A stretch of 30,059 nt of DNA from a virus: positions 1 to 30,059 of the IMG/VR virus record IMGVR_UViG_3300031951_009679; one strand, 5' to 3'. The position numbers and the translations under genes were made by a program. Position 1 is the first letter of the stretch. The number at the start of each line of letters is the position of its first letter. The notes below the pieces were generated by a model. The model had not been told where the DNA came from, made no database searches, and saw only the letters and a list, made by a program, of their open reading frames with translations. Below, piece by piece: positions 14,893-22,212 of this stretch.

Positions 14893-15126
14893 ATGGCGTT
14901 TGAAAATTCATTGAAAGGCAGTACTGTTTACGTTAAGAATGATAACGTAGAACAGGCCATGCGTAAGTTTAAGAAAAAGATACAGGACAGTGGTTTATTG
15001 TTGGACATGCGTGCCCGAGAATGTTACGAAAAACCCACCACCAAACGTAAACGCAAAGCAAGTGCCGCTAAAAACCGTTGGCAAAAGAAACTATCTAGCC
15101 AACAGTTACCTAAAAAATTATACTAG
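14893..15126 (+). CDS. rpsU: Ribosomal protein bS21 homologue
   Basis: A 77-residue basic protein with the bS21 pattern throughout: STVYVKNDNVEQAMRKFKKK, then a GLLLDMRARECYEKP segment and KRKRKASAAK. Bacterial S21 is about 70 residues and sits near the 3' end of 16S rRNA, where it affects Shine-Dalgarno recognition and initiation. A phage copy could enter host ribosomes and favour phage messages; this is inference. The C-terminal tail after KRKRKASAAK (NRWQKKLSSQQLPKKLY) is less like the cellular protein. It has its own late-type promoter and an AAAGGA ribosome binding site, and lies directly before dnaK. Confidence 0.88.
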   Translation: MAFENSLKGSTVYVKNDNVEQAMRKFKKKIQDSGLLLDMRARECYEKPTTKRKRKASAAKNRWQKKLSSQQLPKKLY

Positions 15127-15147
15127 TATATAATTCGTAATATAAGA

Positions 15148-15157
15148 AATAAATAAT
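15148..15157 (+). promoter_or_regulatory. T4-late-like promoter (AATAAATAAT)
   Basis: A TAAATANT core 62 bases before the dnaK ATG. A leader of about 58 bases would include GCCTAATTAGGGC (near 15168), a short imperfect hairpin. Confidence 0.5.
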
Positions 15158-15218
15158 TGTATAGAGTGCCTAATTAGGGCTTTATATTTTAGATCTTGCT
15201 TAATAAAGGAGAAACTAT

Positions 15219-17120
15219 ATGTCTAAGATCATCGGTATCGACTTAGGTACAACCAACTCATGTGTTGCTATCCTAGAAAACAACAAACCAAAAGTAATTG
15301 AAAATAACGAAGGTGCTCGCACTACACCCAGCGTCGTTGCCTATGGCGATGAAATCCTAGTTGGCGCACCAGCTAAACGCCAAGCAGTCACAAATCCAAA
15401 GAACACAGTCTATGCGGCCAAGCGTTTAATTGGTCGTAAATTTGACGAACGTGAAGTTCAAAAAGACATCGACCTAATGCCATATGAAATCATCAAAAAT
15501 GACAATGGTGACGCATGGGTTAAAATCAAAGAAGATCGTCTAGCACCACCACAGATCTCAGCAGAAGTCTTGCGTAAAATGAAAAAGACAGCTGAAGACT
15601 ATCTTGGCCATGAAGTAACTCAAGCAGTTATTACAGTTCCAGCATACTTCAATGACAGCCAACGCCAAGCTACCAAAGACGCAGGTACTATCGCAGGCTT
15701 AGAAGTCTTACGTATCATCAACGAACCAACAGCGGCCGCATTGGCGTTTGGTGTTGACAAAGCAGACAAACGTGATCGTAAGATCGCTGTGTACGACCTA
15801 GGTGGTGGTACATTTGATATCTCAATCATTGACATCATCAACGTAGATGGTGATAAACAGTTTGAAGTACTAGCTACTAACGGTGATACATTCCTTGGTG
15901 GTGAAGACTTTGACCAACGCCTGATGGACTACATAATTGATGAGTTTATGAAAGAGTCAGGAGTTGATCTAAGCAAAGATGTTCTAGCTCTACAACGCTT
16001 AAAAGAGTCAGCTGAAAAAGCTAAAATCGAGCTATCAAGTTCACAACAAACCACAGTGAATTTACCTTACATCACTGCTGATGCTAGTGGTCCTAAACAC
16101 TTGAACGTGAATATTACACGTGCTAAGTTCGAAGGCTTAGTTGACGAACTGATTAAACGCAGTATCGAACCTTGCAAGACAGCGATGAAAGATGCTGGTG
16201 TAACAGCTGGTGATATCGACGAAGTCATCTTAGTTGGTGGGCAAACACGTATGCCTAAGGTGCAGGAAGAAGTTGAACGATTATTTGGCAAAGCTCCACG
16301 TAAAGATGTTAACCCAGATGAAGCAGTAGCAGTCGGTGCGGCTATTCAAGGTGCGGTACTTGCTGGTGATAAGACAGACGTGTTACTGTTAGACGTTACT
16401 CCATTATCATTAGGTATCGAAACACTTGGTGGTGTTATGACTAAGTTGATTAAGAAAAACACGACTATTCCTACTAAGGCTAGCCAAACATTCTCAACAG
16501 CAGAAGATAACCAACCAGCAGTTACAGTTATCGTAGCACAAGGTGAACGTGAGTTTGTTCGTGATAACAAAGTCTTAGGTCAATTTAATCTAGAAGGTAT
16601 TGAACCACAACGTCGTGGACAACCACAGATTGAAATTACACTTGACATTGATGCTAATGGTATCTTAAAAGTAAGTGCTAAAGATAAAACCACAGGCAAA
16701 GAAAACAAGATCACTATCAAAGCCAACTCAGGCCTAAGTGAAGAAGAGATTGAACAGATGGTTCGTGATGCTGAAACTAATGCAGAAGCAGATAAGAAAG
16801 CTGTTGAATTAGTACAGGCTAAGAACGTAGCAGATGCACAGATCCATGATGCTCGCAAAGAACTAGCAGACGCTAAGTCTGTTACAGAAGAAATACGTAC
16901 CCAAGTTGAAGAAGCTATCAGAGCAGTCGAAGAAGTAGTAAAAGCAGAAGATGTTGCTAAGATCCAAGAGGCGGTTGGAAAACTAGTCCAAATAACAGCT
17001 TCATTGAAACAACCCGCACCTGAAGCAGAAGTCCAACCAGGTACTACACAGGATTCAGCAGGACCAGCAGACAACGTAGTTGATGCTGAGTTCACTGAAG
17101 TTAAGAAGGATGCCGAATAA
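15219..17120 (+). CDS. dnaK: Molecular chaperone DnaK (Hsp70), full length
   Basis: A complete 633-residue Hsp70, the size of E. coli DnaK. The ATPase domain shows [13 protein letters not shown] at the N-terminus, [21 protein letters not shown] and VGGQTRMP. The linker [18 protein letters not shown] and the substrate-binding domain ([20 protein letters not shown]) follow, then a helical lid and the typical bacterial end VVDAEFTEV. Every expected part is present, so it should be active with host DnaJ and GrpE; neither is encoded in this window. A good ribosome binding site (AAAGGAGA) precedes the ATG. Hsp20 and ClpS follow in the same direction. Close similarity to bacterial DnaK suggests acquisition from a host. 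Confidence 0.98.
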   Translation: MSKIIGIDLGTTNSCVAILENNKPKVIENNEGARTTPSVVAYGDEILVGAPAKRQAVTNPKNTVYAAKRLIGRKFDEREVQKDIDLMPYEIIKNDNGDAWVKIKEDRLAPPQISAEVLRKMKKTAEDYLGHEVTQAVITVPAYFNDSQRQATKDAGTIAGLEVLRIINEPTAAALAFGVDKADKRDRKIAVYDLGGGTFDISIIDIINVDGDKQFEVLATNGDTFLGGEDFDQRLMDYIIDEFMKESGVDLSKDVLALQRLKESAEKAKIELSSSQQTTVNLPYITADASGPKHLNVNITRAKFEGLVDELIKRSIEPCKTAMKDAGVTAGDIDEVILVGGQTRMPKVQEEVERLFGKAPRKDVNPDEAVAVGAAIQGAVLAGDKTDVLLLDVTPLSLGIETLGGVMTKLIKKNTTIPTKASQTFSTAEDNQPAVTVIVAQGEREFVRDNKVLGQFNLEGIEPQRRGQPQIEITLDIDANGILKVSAKDKTTGKENKITIKANSGLSEEEIEQMVRDAETNAEADKKAVELVQAKNVADAQIHDARKELADAKSVTEEIRTQVEEAIRAVEEVVKAEDVAKIQEAVGKLVQITASLKQPAPEAEVQPGTTQDSAGPADNVVDAEFTEVKKDAE

Positions 17121-17162
17121 GGGTCCTTCATTTATTTTTGCTTAACAAAAGGAGAATAAGCT

Positions 17163-17606
17163 ATGAAACAAGTATATGTAAATTCGTTAGATATCCCACA
17201 AATACAACGATTCGCTGTAGGATTTGATCGCATGTTTGATGAACTTGCTCGCACAGCAGGATCATTGAATGGTACAAACTATCCACCATACAACATCGTC
17301 CGCATCGCTGAGAATGAGTATGAGATCGAAGTTGCAGTCGCAGGCTTCACAGAAGATGAACTAGATGTTGAAATGCAAAACGGTGAATTGTTTGTGCGTG
17401 GTGAATCAAAAGCCCAAAACACACGTGTAGGTAATTATCTACATCAAGGTATCGCCGCACGTGACTTTACACGCACATTTGCTCTTGCAGACAATGTAGA
17501 AGTCAAAGGTGCTAGTGTTCGTAATGGTATCTTGACAATCAAGCTAGAAGTGTTTGTTCCAGAACACGAAAAGCCAAAAAAGATTGCAATTACCTTTGAA
17601 AAGTAA
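17163..17606 (+). CDS. Small heat-shock protein Hsp20 (alpha-crystallin/IbpA type)
   Basis: A 147-residue small heat-shock protein. It has an N-terminal arm (about 1-38, FAVGFDRMFDELAR), an alpha-crystallin domain (about 40-135, beginning YPPYNIVRIAENEYEIEVAV and containing GELFVRGES) and the conserved G-I-L-T-I strand near the end. A C-terminal I-A-I-T resembles the I-x-I anchor for oligomers. It holds unfolding proteins for DnaK, which is encoded 42 bases upstream. The ribosome binding site is AAAGGAGA. Hsp20 genes are common in T4-like phages of cyanobacteria; pairing with a phage dnaK is unusual to me. Confidence 0.95.
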   Translation: MKQVYVNSLDIPQIQRFAVGFDRMFDELARTAGSLNGTNYPPYNIVRIAENEYEIEVAVAGFTEDELDVEMQNGELFVRGESKAQNTRVGNYLHQGIAARDFTRTFALADNVEVKGASVRNGILTIKLEVFVPEHEKPKKIAITFEK

Positions 17607-17613
17607 TATAATA

Positions 17614-17647
17614 ATAGTAAGGGCTAGGTATCTGCCTAGCCCACTAT
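17614..17647 (+). other. Stable intergenic hairpin between hsp20 and clpS
   Basis: An eight-base perfect stem GGGCTAGG / CCTAGCCC (17621-17628 with 17635-17642) and a six-base loop, extended by ATAGT / ACTAT across a two-base bulge. No T-run follows, so it is probably a message-stabilising or processing structure, or a weak terminator, not a standard Rho-independent one. Confidence 0.65.
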
Positions 17648-17678
17648 TCAACTAACAATGACAATCGAAAAGGAACTT

Positions 17679-17987
17679 ATGGGCACCAAAGCAGTCACAA
17701 AAACAAAACCAACCCCAAACTTTGATCTCAAAGAACCCTTACACTACAAAGTTATCTATATCAACGACAATGTGACTACTATGGAATTTGTTGTTGAAAG
17801 TCTAGTCACCATATTCAATCATAGTCCGGAAGAAGCCGAAGCGATCACTCTTCAGATACATGAAGAAGGTAGTGGAATAGCTGCGGTATTACCATATGAA
17901 ATGGCAGAACAAAAAGGTGTCGAAGTCACACAGCTAGCACGTTCAAGAGGATATCCATTACAGATTAAATTAGAACCCACTGAATGA
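17679..17987 (+). CDS. clpS: ClpS-like adaptor (N-degron recognition)
   Basis: A 102-residue ClpS homologue with a typical disordered N-terminal tail that ends before YKVIYINDN. In E. coli ClpS the residues N34, D35, D36, M40 and H66 hold the N-terminal Leu/Phe/Tyr/Trp degron. Here they correspond to N29, D30, N31, M35 and H61, so one acidic ligand has become Asn. The rest (TMEFVVESLVTIF, LQIHEEGSGIAAV) is close to the family. ATG 17679 follows AAGGAA; ATG 17658 is in frame but has no ribosome binding site. It would feed host ClpAP with chosen proteins or block normal delivery. Its stop overlaps the next start (ATGA). Confidence 0.9.
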   Translation: MGTKAVTKTKPTPNFDLKEPLHYKVIYINDNVTTMEFVVESLVTIFNHSPEEAEAITLQIHEEGSGIAAVLPYEMAEQKGVEVTQLARSRGYPLQIKLEPTE

Positions 17988-18469
17988 TATTTAATAAAAT
18001 AAAAGAACTCAAAGCAGAAGGTAAAAAGATTGGTATTACTTTCTCAACATTTGACATGCTGCATGCCGGTCATATTGCCATGCTGAGTGAAGCCAAAAAT
18101 CATTGCGATTATCTGATAGCTGGATTGCAGACTGATCCAACAATAGATCGTCCAGATACCAAGAACAAACCAATACAGAGTATTGTTGAGCGCCAGATTC
18201 AACTGGCGGCCTGTCGTTATGTAGACGAAGTAGTGGTATATCAAACAGAACAGGACCTAGTAGACTTATTGTTGATCCTACCATTGGATGTTCGTGTATT
18301 AGGTGTAGAATACGAAAATACAAACTTTACAGGTCGTATGGAGTGTGAACTACGTGGCATTGAACTGGTGTTTAATGGTCGTGATCATTCGTTTAGTTCA
18401 AGTAGTTTACGTAAACGTGTAGCACACGCAGAAACAGAAAAATTACTTAAAGACGAAAAAAATGAATAA
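17984..18469 (+). CDS. Cytidylyltransferase-like nucleotidyltransferase
   Basis: A 161-residue protein of the HxGH nucleotidyltransferase superfamily. The signature is HAGH at residues 27-30, preceded by TFSTFDML, with the end motif SSSSLRKR near 142-149, like the I-S-S-T-x-I-R motif of this fold. Size and layout fit glycerol-3-phosphate cytidylyltransferase (TagD) or the RfaE C-terminal ADP-heptose type, both of which make activated precursors for surface polymers. It overlaps clpS by four bases and the next gene by eight. The substrate cannot be fixed; a link to surface glycan chemistry fits the envelope genes downstream. Confidence 0.83.
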   Translation: MIFNKIKELKAEGKKIGITFSTFDMLHAGHIAMLSEAKNHCDYLIAGLQTDPTIDRPDTKNKPIQSIVERQIQLAACRYVDEVVVYQTEQDLVDLLLILPLDVRVLGVEYENTNFTGRMECELRGIELVFNGRDHSFSSSSLRKRVAHAETEKLLKDEKNE

Positions 18470-19052
18470 ACAAGAATATTTACAGTTGATGTCTGATGAA
18501 TATTTTTATGTTTGTAAAGATAGATCTGTAATCGAGATTGGCCCAAACACCACAATCCACACTGATTTGATCTTAAAGCATCAACCATCACACCTTATAT
18601 TAATCGAAGCTGATCAACGATCAGCTAACACATTGAAAAATGTGGCAGGAATCGATGAATTAATTGTTGATGATGCTTTTCATATTCTTCATACAAAGTA
18701 TCTAGCTGATGTTGTAGTATGCTGTGGAGTGCTATATCATTTGCACAGTCCGTTGCATTTACTAGAACTAATAACTAATAATTGTGATCCAAAATATATA
18801 ATTTTAGATTGTGTTGTTGATCAAAAAAACATACAGTGTTTGCCAGAAGAGGACAATATTACTGGAAATAGACATACTAAAAATAACTGGAAATCAGCTA
18901 AGTTTAATTTAGTAATACCGTTCGACATTATTAATATATCTATGAAAAATATGGGATTTAAGTTAATAACTAAAAATTTAACACAAGTTACTGACTATCT
19001 TCCCAAAACTAATTCGTGGGTAGCTATGTGGGAAAAGGAAAGACATAACTAA
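18462..19052 (+). CDS. SAM-dependent methyltransferase-like protein
   Basis: A 196-residue class I methyltransferase-like protein. SVIEIGPN is motif I, HLILIEAD is the acidic end of the second strand, and DVVVCCGVLYHLHSP is the post-motif region typical of small-molecule methyltransferases. The second half is A/T-richer by eye than the neighbours, with more Asn, Ile and Lys, which may reflect separate acquisition. It overlaps the nucleotidyltransferase gene by eight bases and is coupled to the exonuclease gene by TAATG. A role in modifying a sugar or lipid head group with the preceding enzyme is possible but unproven. Confidence 0.75.
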   Translation: MNKQEYLQLMSDEYFYVCKDRSVIEIGPNTTIHTDLILKHQPSHLILIEADQRSANTLKNVAGIDELIVDDAFHILHTKYLADVVVCCGVLYHLHSPLHLLELITNNCDPKYIILDCVVDQKNIQCLPEEDNITGNRHTKNNWKSAKFNLVIPFDIINISMKNMGFKLITKNLTQVTDYLPKTNSWVAMWEKERHN

Positions 19053-19585
19053 TGGACATAATGTTAGACTTAGAAACGTTGAGCACCCGCCCAGACGCAA
19101 CTATTCTTACATTTGGTGCTTGTAAGTTTAGTCCATACAAAAAGCATGAAATCGTAGATGGTATCTATTTCCGCATCAACGTAGATGAGCAAATTACCTT
19201 AGGTCGCCATGTGGATGATAATACTGTAGCATGGTGGGCTAAACAGGCAGATGATGTCAGAGAAGAAGCCCTAGGCGAAGACAATCGTATTAGCCTAGAA
19301 CAGTTCTCACAAGAGTTAAATAGATTTATCGTAGGTTGTGATAACATTTGGGCACAGGGTCCTGTATTTGATATTGTTATATTAGAAAATCTATATCGCC
19401 AAATGGGCTTGCCTTGCCCATGGCAGTTCTGGCAGATCCGTGATAGTCGCACACTGTTAAGCACACACGGTGATCCTAGAGATAAAAACAAGGCAGGACT
19501 GCATAATGCTTTAGAAGATTGTGTCAGCCAAGCGCAAGCAGTTCAACATGTATTTGAACAATGTGGTATTACGGAGAAACGTTAA
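19052..19585 (+). CDS. DEDD-type 3'-5' exonuclease (DexA/RNase T-like)
   Basis: A 177-residue exonuclease. D6-x-E8 in MLDLETL is Exo I, the segment GPVFDIVILENLY gives Exo II, and HNALEDCVSQAQAV gives Exo III with its His and Asp five residues apart (DEDDh type). The family includes T4 DexA and the Rv2179c-like 3'-5' exoribonucleases. Either host RNA turnover or DNA end trimming is possible. It is translated from the stop of the preceding gene (TAATG) and its own stop forms TAATG with the next gene. Confidence 0.87.
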   Translation: MDIMLDLETLSTRPDATILTFGACKFSPYKKHEIVDGIYFRINVDEQITLGRHVDDNTVAWWAKQADDVREEALGEDNRISLEQFSQELNRFIVGCDNIWAQGPVFDIVILENLYRQMGLPCPWQFWQIRDSRTLLSTHGDPRDKNKAGLHNALEDCVSQAQAVQHVFEQCGITEKR

Positions 19586-19911
19586 TGCAGTTAATATTTG
19601 GTCGTGACAACGCAGAACAATTAAAAGAACGCTATACAGTCTTAGAACTAGAAACCCTAGAAAAAGATGGGGTTAGCTTAGAAGTATTCTGTTTAATCCC
19701 TGGAGAGAAAATAGGTATTCCGGATCTACCACAATTGGAAAATTGGATCAAACTACACAATGATTTCTTACATGGATATCATACCCAACAATGGAACTAT
19801 TGCCGCCAATGTATAGAACATCTAATGGGCAAATTTGGCGGTGAAGTAGATAGTTTTTATCAAGAAATCCTTAAACGCATCAATACAGCAGAAGCCCAAA
19901 AATCCAACTAA
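19585..19911 (+). CDS. Hypothetical protein, 108 residues
   Basis: It begins MQLIFGRDNAEQLKERYTVL at the TAATG junction with the exonuclease gene; an in-frame start 24 bases earlier is less likely. The first half looks strand-rich (YTVLELETLEKDGVSLEVFC), the second helical and aromatic (HNDFLHGYHTQQWNYCRQC). I do not recognise a family, although proteins of this type accompany T4-like nucleases in aquatic phages from memory. It is the last gene before the curli module's late promoter. Confidence 0.65.
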   Translation: MQLIFGRDNAEQLKERYTVLELETLEKDGVSLEVFCLIPGEKIGIPDLPQLENWIKLHNDFLHGYHTQQWNYCRQCIEHLMGKFGGEVDSFYQEILKRINTAEAQKSN

Positions 19912-19951
19912 TCTAGTCAACAATACACATAGTTAATTAATCTCAGTTCCT

Positions 19952-19961
19952 GTTAAATAGT
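19952..19961 (+). promoter_or_regulatory. T4-late-like promoter of the curli module (GTTAAATAGT)
   Basis: A TAAATANT core 18 bases before the csgF ATG, followed by AAGGAG at 19965-19970. The expected leader is about 14-16 bases. It would place the whole curli-type operon in the late class. Confidence 0.62.
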
Positions 19962-19978
19962 AATAAGGAGCCGAGAAA

Positions 19979-20425
19979 ATGAAACAATGTATTTCATTCC
20001 TAATTCTGTCTTTTGCAGTTGTAGCACGAGCACAACCTCTACCTGACTACACGTTTAAAAGTCCAAGTTTTAACGGTAATGGCTACAGTGCTCATATACT
20101 TACGATTGAAAATCAGGAACATAATCGCCGAGACGCTATACAAAAAGAGATACAGGCCAAGTTAGAAAAAGAAGCTAACGAAGCTAAAAACACCAATATC
20201 GCCAAGTTTATGAATAACTTGGAATCGCGTATCTATGCCCAGATCAGCCAGAATCTAGCAACAGCTATGTTTGCAGACGGTGGTAGTAACGCTGGCACAC
20301 TAAATTTTGAAGGTAATATAATCAATTGGACTAAATCCAGCACTGAGATCACCTTGAATGTAACAGATTACATGGGCAGTGCGACCAGTATCACTATACC
20401 GTTAGGACAATTTGTGTTCCAATAA
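19979..20425 (+). CDS. csgF: CsgF-like curli assembly protein
   Basis: A 148-residue secreted protein against about 138 in E. coli. The signal peptide (MKQCISFLILSFAVVARA) is probably cut after residue 18. The mature N-terminus contains YTFKSPSFNGNGY, matching the CsgF signature F-x-N/S-P-x-F-G-G that inserts into the CsgG channel and forms its second constriction. A helical middle (NLESRIYAQISQNLA) and a beta-strand C-terminus (EITLNVTDYMGSATSITIP) also follow the family. CsgF links nucleation of amyloid to the outer-membrane pore. It is directly followed by csgG, one base after its stop. Confidence 0.88.
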   Translation: MKQCISFLILSFAVVARAQPLPDYTFKSPSFNGNGYSAHILTIENQEHNRRDAIQKEIQAKLEKEANEAKNTNIAKFMNNLESRIYAQISQNLATAMFADGGSNAGTLNFEGNIINWTKSSTEITLNVTDYMGSATSITIPLGQFVFQ

Positions 20426-20426
20426 G

Positions 20427-21431
20427 ATGAAAAAACTTGCGGCTGTGTTGATGATGTTTATATTGATAGGTTGTGCTACGACCAATAGATTCAGTACGCC
20501 AGAAAAGCCAACACAGGTCAAGAACCTAATGCAGAAAGAGTTTGACACTATACCTCCACCAGCTGGAAAACCAGTGGTAGTGGCTGTGTATAGTTTCGCT
20601 GACAAGACAGGGCAACGTCGTCCAGCGGCGACTATCGCTAACCTGTCAACAGCAGTCACACAGGGTGCAGAAAGTTTCTTGATCAAAGCCCTACAAGATG
20701 TGGGTCGAGGCACTTGGTTTACAGTAGTTGAACGTGTGGGTATTGATAGCTTGACTAAAGAGCGTCAACTGATACGTCAGATGCGCGAAGCCTACGATGG
20801 TGCTAACGCTAAACCATTGAGCCCAATGATGTTTGCTGGTGTGATCATTGAAGGTGGTATTACCGGATACGATACCAGCACTAAGAGTGGTGGCTATGCG
20901 GCACGTATGTTGGGTATAGGACCACAGACACAGTATAGTGAAGATATAGTAACAGTAAGTTTGAGATTGATTAGTGTTAATACCGGCAAAGTTTTAGCCA
21001 GTGTTAATGTGCAGAAAACGATTTACAGCACCGCAGACAGTCTAGCAGTGCTGAAATTCGTCAAAGATGGTACGCAGGCGTTTGAACTAGAAGCAGGACT
21101 CACTATAAATGAGCCCGGAACGCAAGCGGTCAAGGCAGCGATTGAAGCCGCTGTCGTTGAGCTGATCAAAGAAGGTCAGGTCAAAGGTGTATGGGACTTC
21201 AAAACAGATGACGTTGTCAGTGCCGAGCCAAGGATAGAAACCTCCCCGGCTCCTCCTACTCCCGCAGAGACTAAACCTTTGCCGGCACCGCAACCCCCAG
21301 CTGTTGACACACCTACACAGGTTGAAAAACCAAAGGCAGTAAAGAAGAAAATAGAGAAGGTCCTAGAAGTAGATAAACCTTCCATTAAGGCCCCTAGGGC
21401 CAAGGAGCAGGTAAATGTACAATTACATTAA
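20427..21431 (+). CDS. csgG: CsgG-like curli secretion channel lipoprotein, with long C-terminal extension
   Basis: A 334-residue outer-membrane lipoprotein. The lipobox is LIGC with Cys16. The core follows CsgG: PVVVAVYSFADKTGQ, WFTVVERVGIDSL with KERQLIRQ, GVIIEGGITGYDTSTKSGG, and the transmembrane hairpins around DIVTVSLRLISVNTGKVLASV. CsgG forms a nine-subunit pore through which curli subunits leave the cell. E. coli CsgG has about 277 residues; here about 65 extra residues follow the core, Pro-rich then Lys-rich (SPAPPTPAETKPLPAPQPP ... KKKIEKVLEVDKPS). These would hang on the periplasmic side. ATG 20427 is chosen because it starts the signal sequence; an ATG 15 bases earlier adds only MCSNK. 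It overlaps the next gene by 17 bases. Confidence 0.92.
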   Translation: MKKLAAVLMMFILIGCATTNRFSTPEKPTQVKNLMQKEFDTIPPPAGKPVVVAVYSFADKTGQRRPAATIANLSTAVTQGAESFLIKALQDVGRGTWFTVVERVGIDSLTKERQLIRQMREAYDGANAKPLSPMMFAGVIIEGGITGYDTSTKSGGYAARMLGIGPQTQYSEDIVTVSLRLISVNTGKVLASVNVQKTIYSTADSLAVLKFVKDGTQAFELEAGLTINEPGTQAVKAAIEAAVVELIKEGQVKGVWDFKTDDVVSAEPRIETSPAPPTPAETKPLPAPQPPAVDTPTQVEKPKAVKKKIEKVLEVDKPSIKAPRAKEQVNVQLH

Positions 21432-22203
21432 ACTATGGACAGTAATGCTAGCTTTGTTTGCGACAACAGCATTTGCAGCAGACAACAGCATCTACATCGA
21501 TCAGAGTGGTGATAATAGTACGATCGATATTACGCAAACCGGTGCAGGTAACGTGGTGCGTGGTATCCAGGGTGTTGGTACAGGTAATACTACCCGTGCT
21601 AAGATCTATGGTGACAGTAATGCTATTGATATCCAACAGATAGGTTCAACGAACGTATTGAATTTGGGTGTCAGCACTAGTGTTGCTACAGGTCGCGCAT
21701 ATGGTATTGACTTGACCTACTATGTTACTGGTAATAATGGCACTGCTACTATTAACAGCAACAACGCAGGTTCAGGTACTAGTGGTTCTAACTTCATTGA
21801 TGTTAGACAAACTGGTAACTATGCTGGTATCAACTTGAATATATTAGGCAGTAAGAACGACTTCACAGCAGTGACCAGTGGTGGTGCTAGCAATACTATC
21901 ACAGCCACTATCTCAGCTGATGAAACTGTTAATAATATTTCAATGACTGGTGGTGGTAGCAATACATTAACAAAAACTATCACAAGCAACAAAGCCACAA
22001 ACAACATCACTACACTTGGTGCTACTAATGGTATTGTGTTGACACAGTCAGGCACAGCAGGAACTAATGGTCATGCGTTTACGCTAAACCTAACAGGTTC
22101 AAGCAATACACTCAATGTAACCCAAGGTGGAACGATCGATACTACTGTTAACCTACTAAGTACAGGCAGTGGTAACACTTGGAACATTACTACAGGTAAC
22201 TAA
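21415..22203 (+). CDS. Curlin-repeat protein (CsgA/CsgB-like amyloid subunit)
   Basis: A 262-residue secreted protein. The signal peptide ends at AFA (residue 21). The mature part begins with clear curlin repeats of the form S/I-x-x-x-Q-x-G-x-x-N-x-x-x-I-x-Q: IYIDQSGDNSTIDITQTGAGN and IDIQQIGSTNVLNLG; further degenerate repeats rich in Asn, Thr, Ser and Gly follow (NFIDVRQTGNYAGINLNILG; GSSNTLNVTQGG). Such repeats stack as a beta-solenoid amyloid. There are almost no charged residues or aromatics in the repeat region. AAGGAG precedes the ATG within the end of csgG. It should be exported through the CsgG/CsgF channel encoded just upstream. Confidence 0.85.
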   Translation: MYNYIKLWTVMLALFATTAFAADNSIYIDQSGDNSTIDITQTGAGNVVRGIQGVGTGNTTRAKIYGDSNAIDIQQIGSTNVLNLGVSTSVATGRAYGIDLTYYVTGNNGTATINSNNAGSGTSGSNFIDVRQTGNYAGINLNILGSKNDFTAVTSGGASNTITATISADETVNNISMTGGGSNTLTKTITSNKATNNITTLGATNGIVLTQSGTAGTNGHAFTLNLTGSSNTLNVTQGGTIDTTVNLLSTGSGNTWNITTGN

Positions 22204-22212
22204 GGAGTCACT

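Noticed and set aside
16643-16648. TTGACA hexamers within dnaK, csgG, hsp20 and other coding regions
   Set aside because: No matching -10 at the right distance and position within genes; chance occurrences.
17105-17129. GAAGGA / TCCTTC inverted repeat after dnaK as a terminator
   Set aside because: It has only six pairs, a 13-base loop and a broken T-run, and hsp20 follows closely; at best a weak attenuator.
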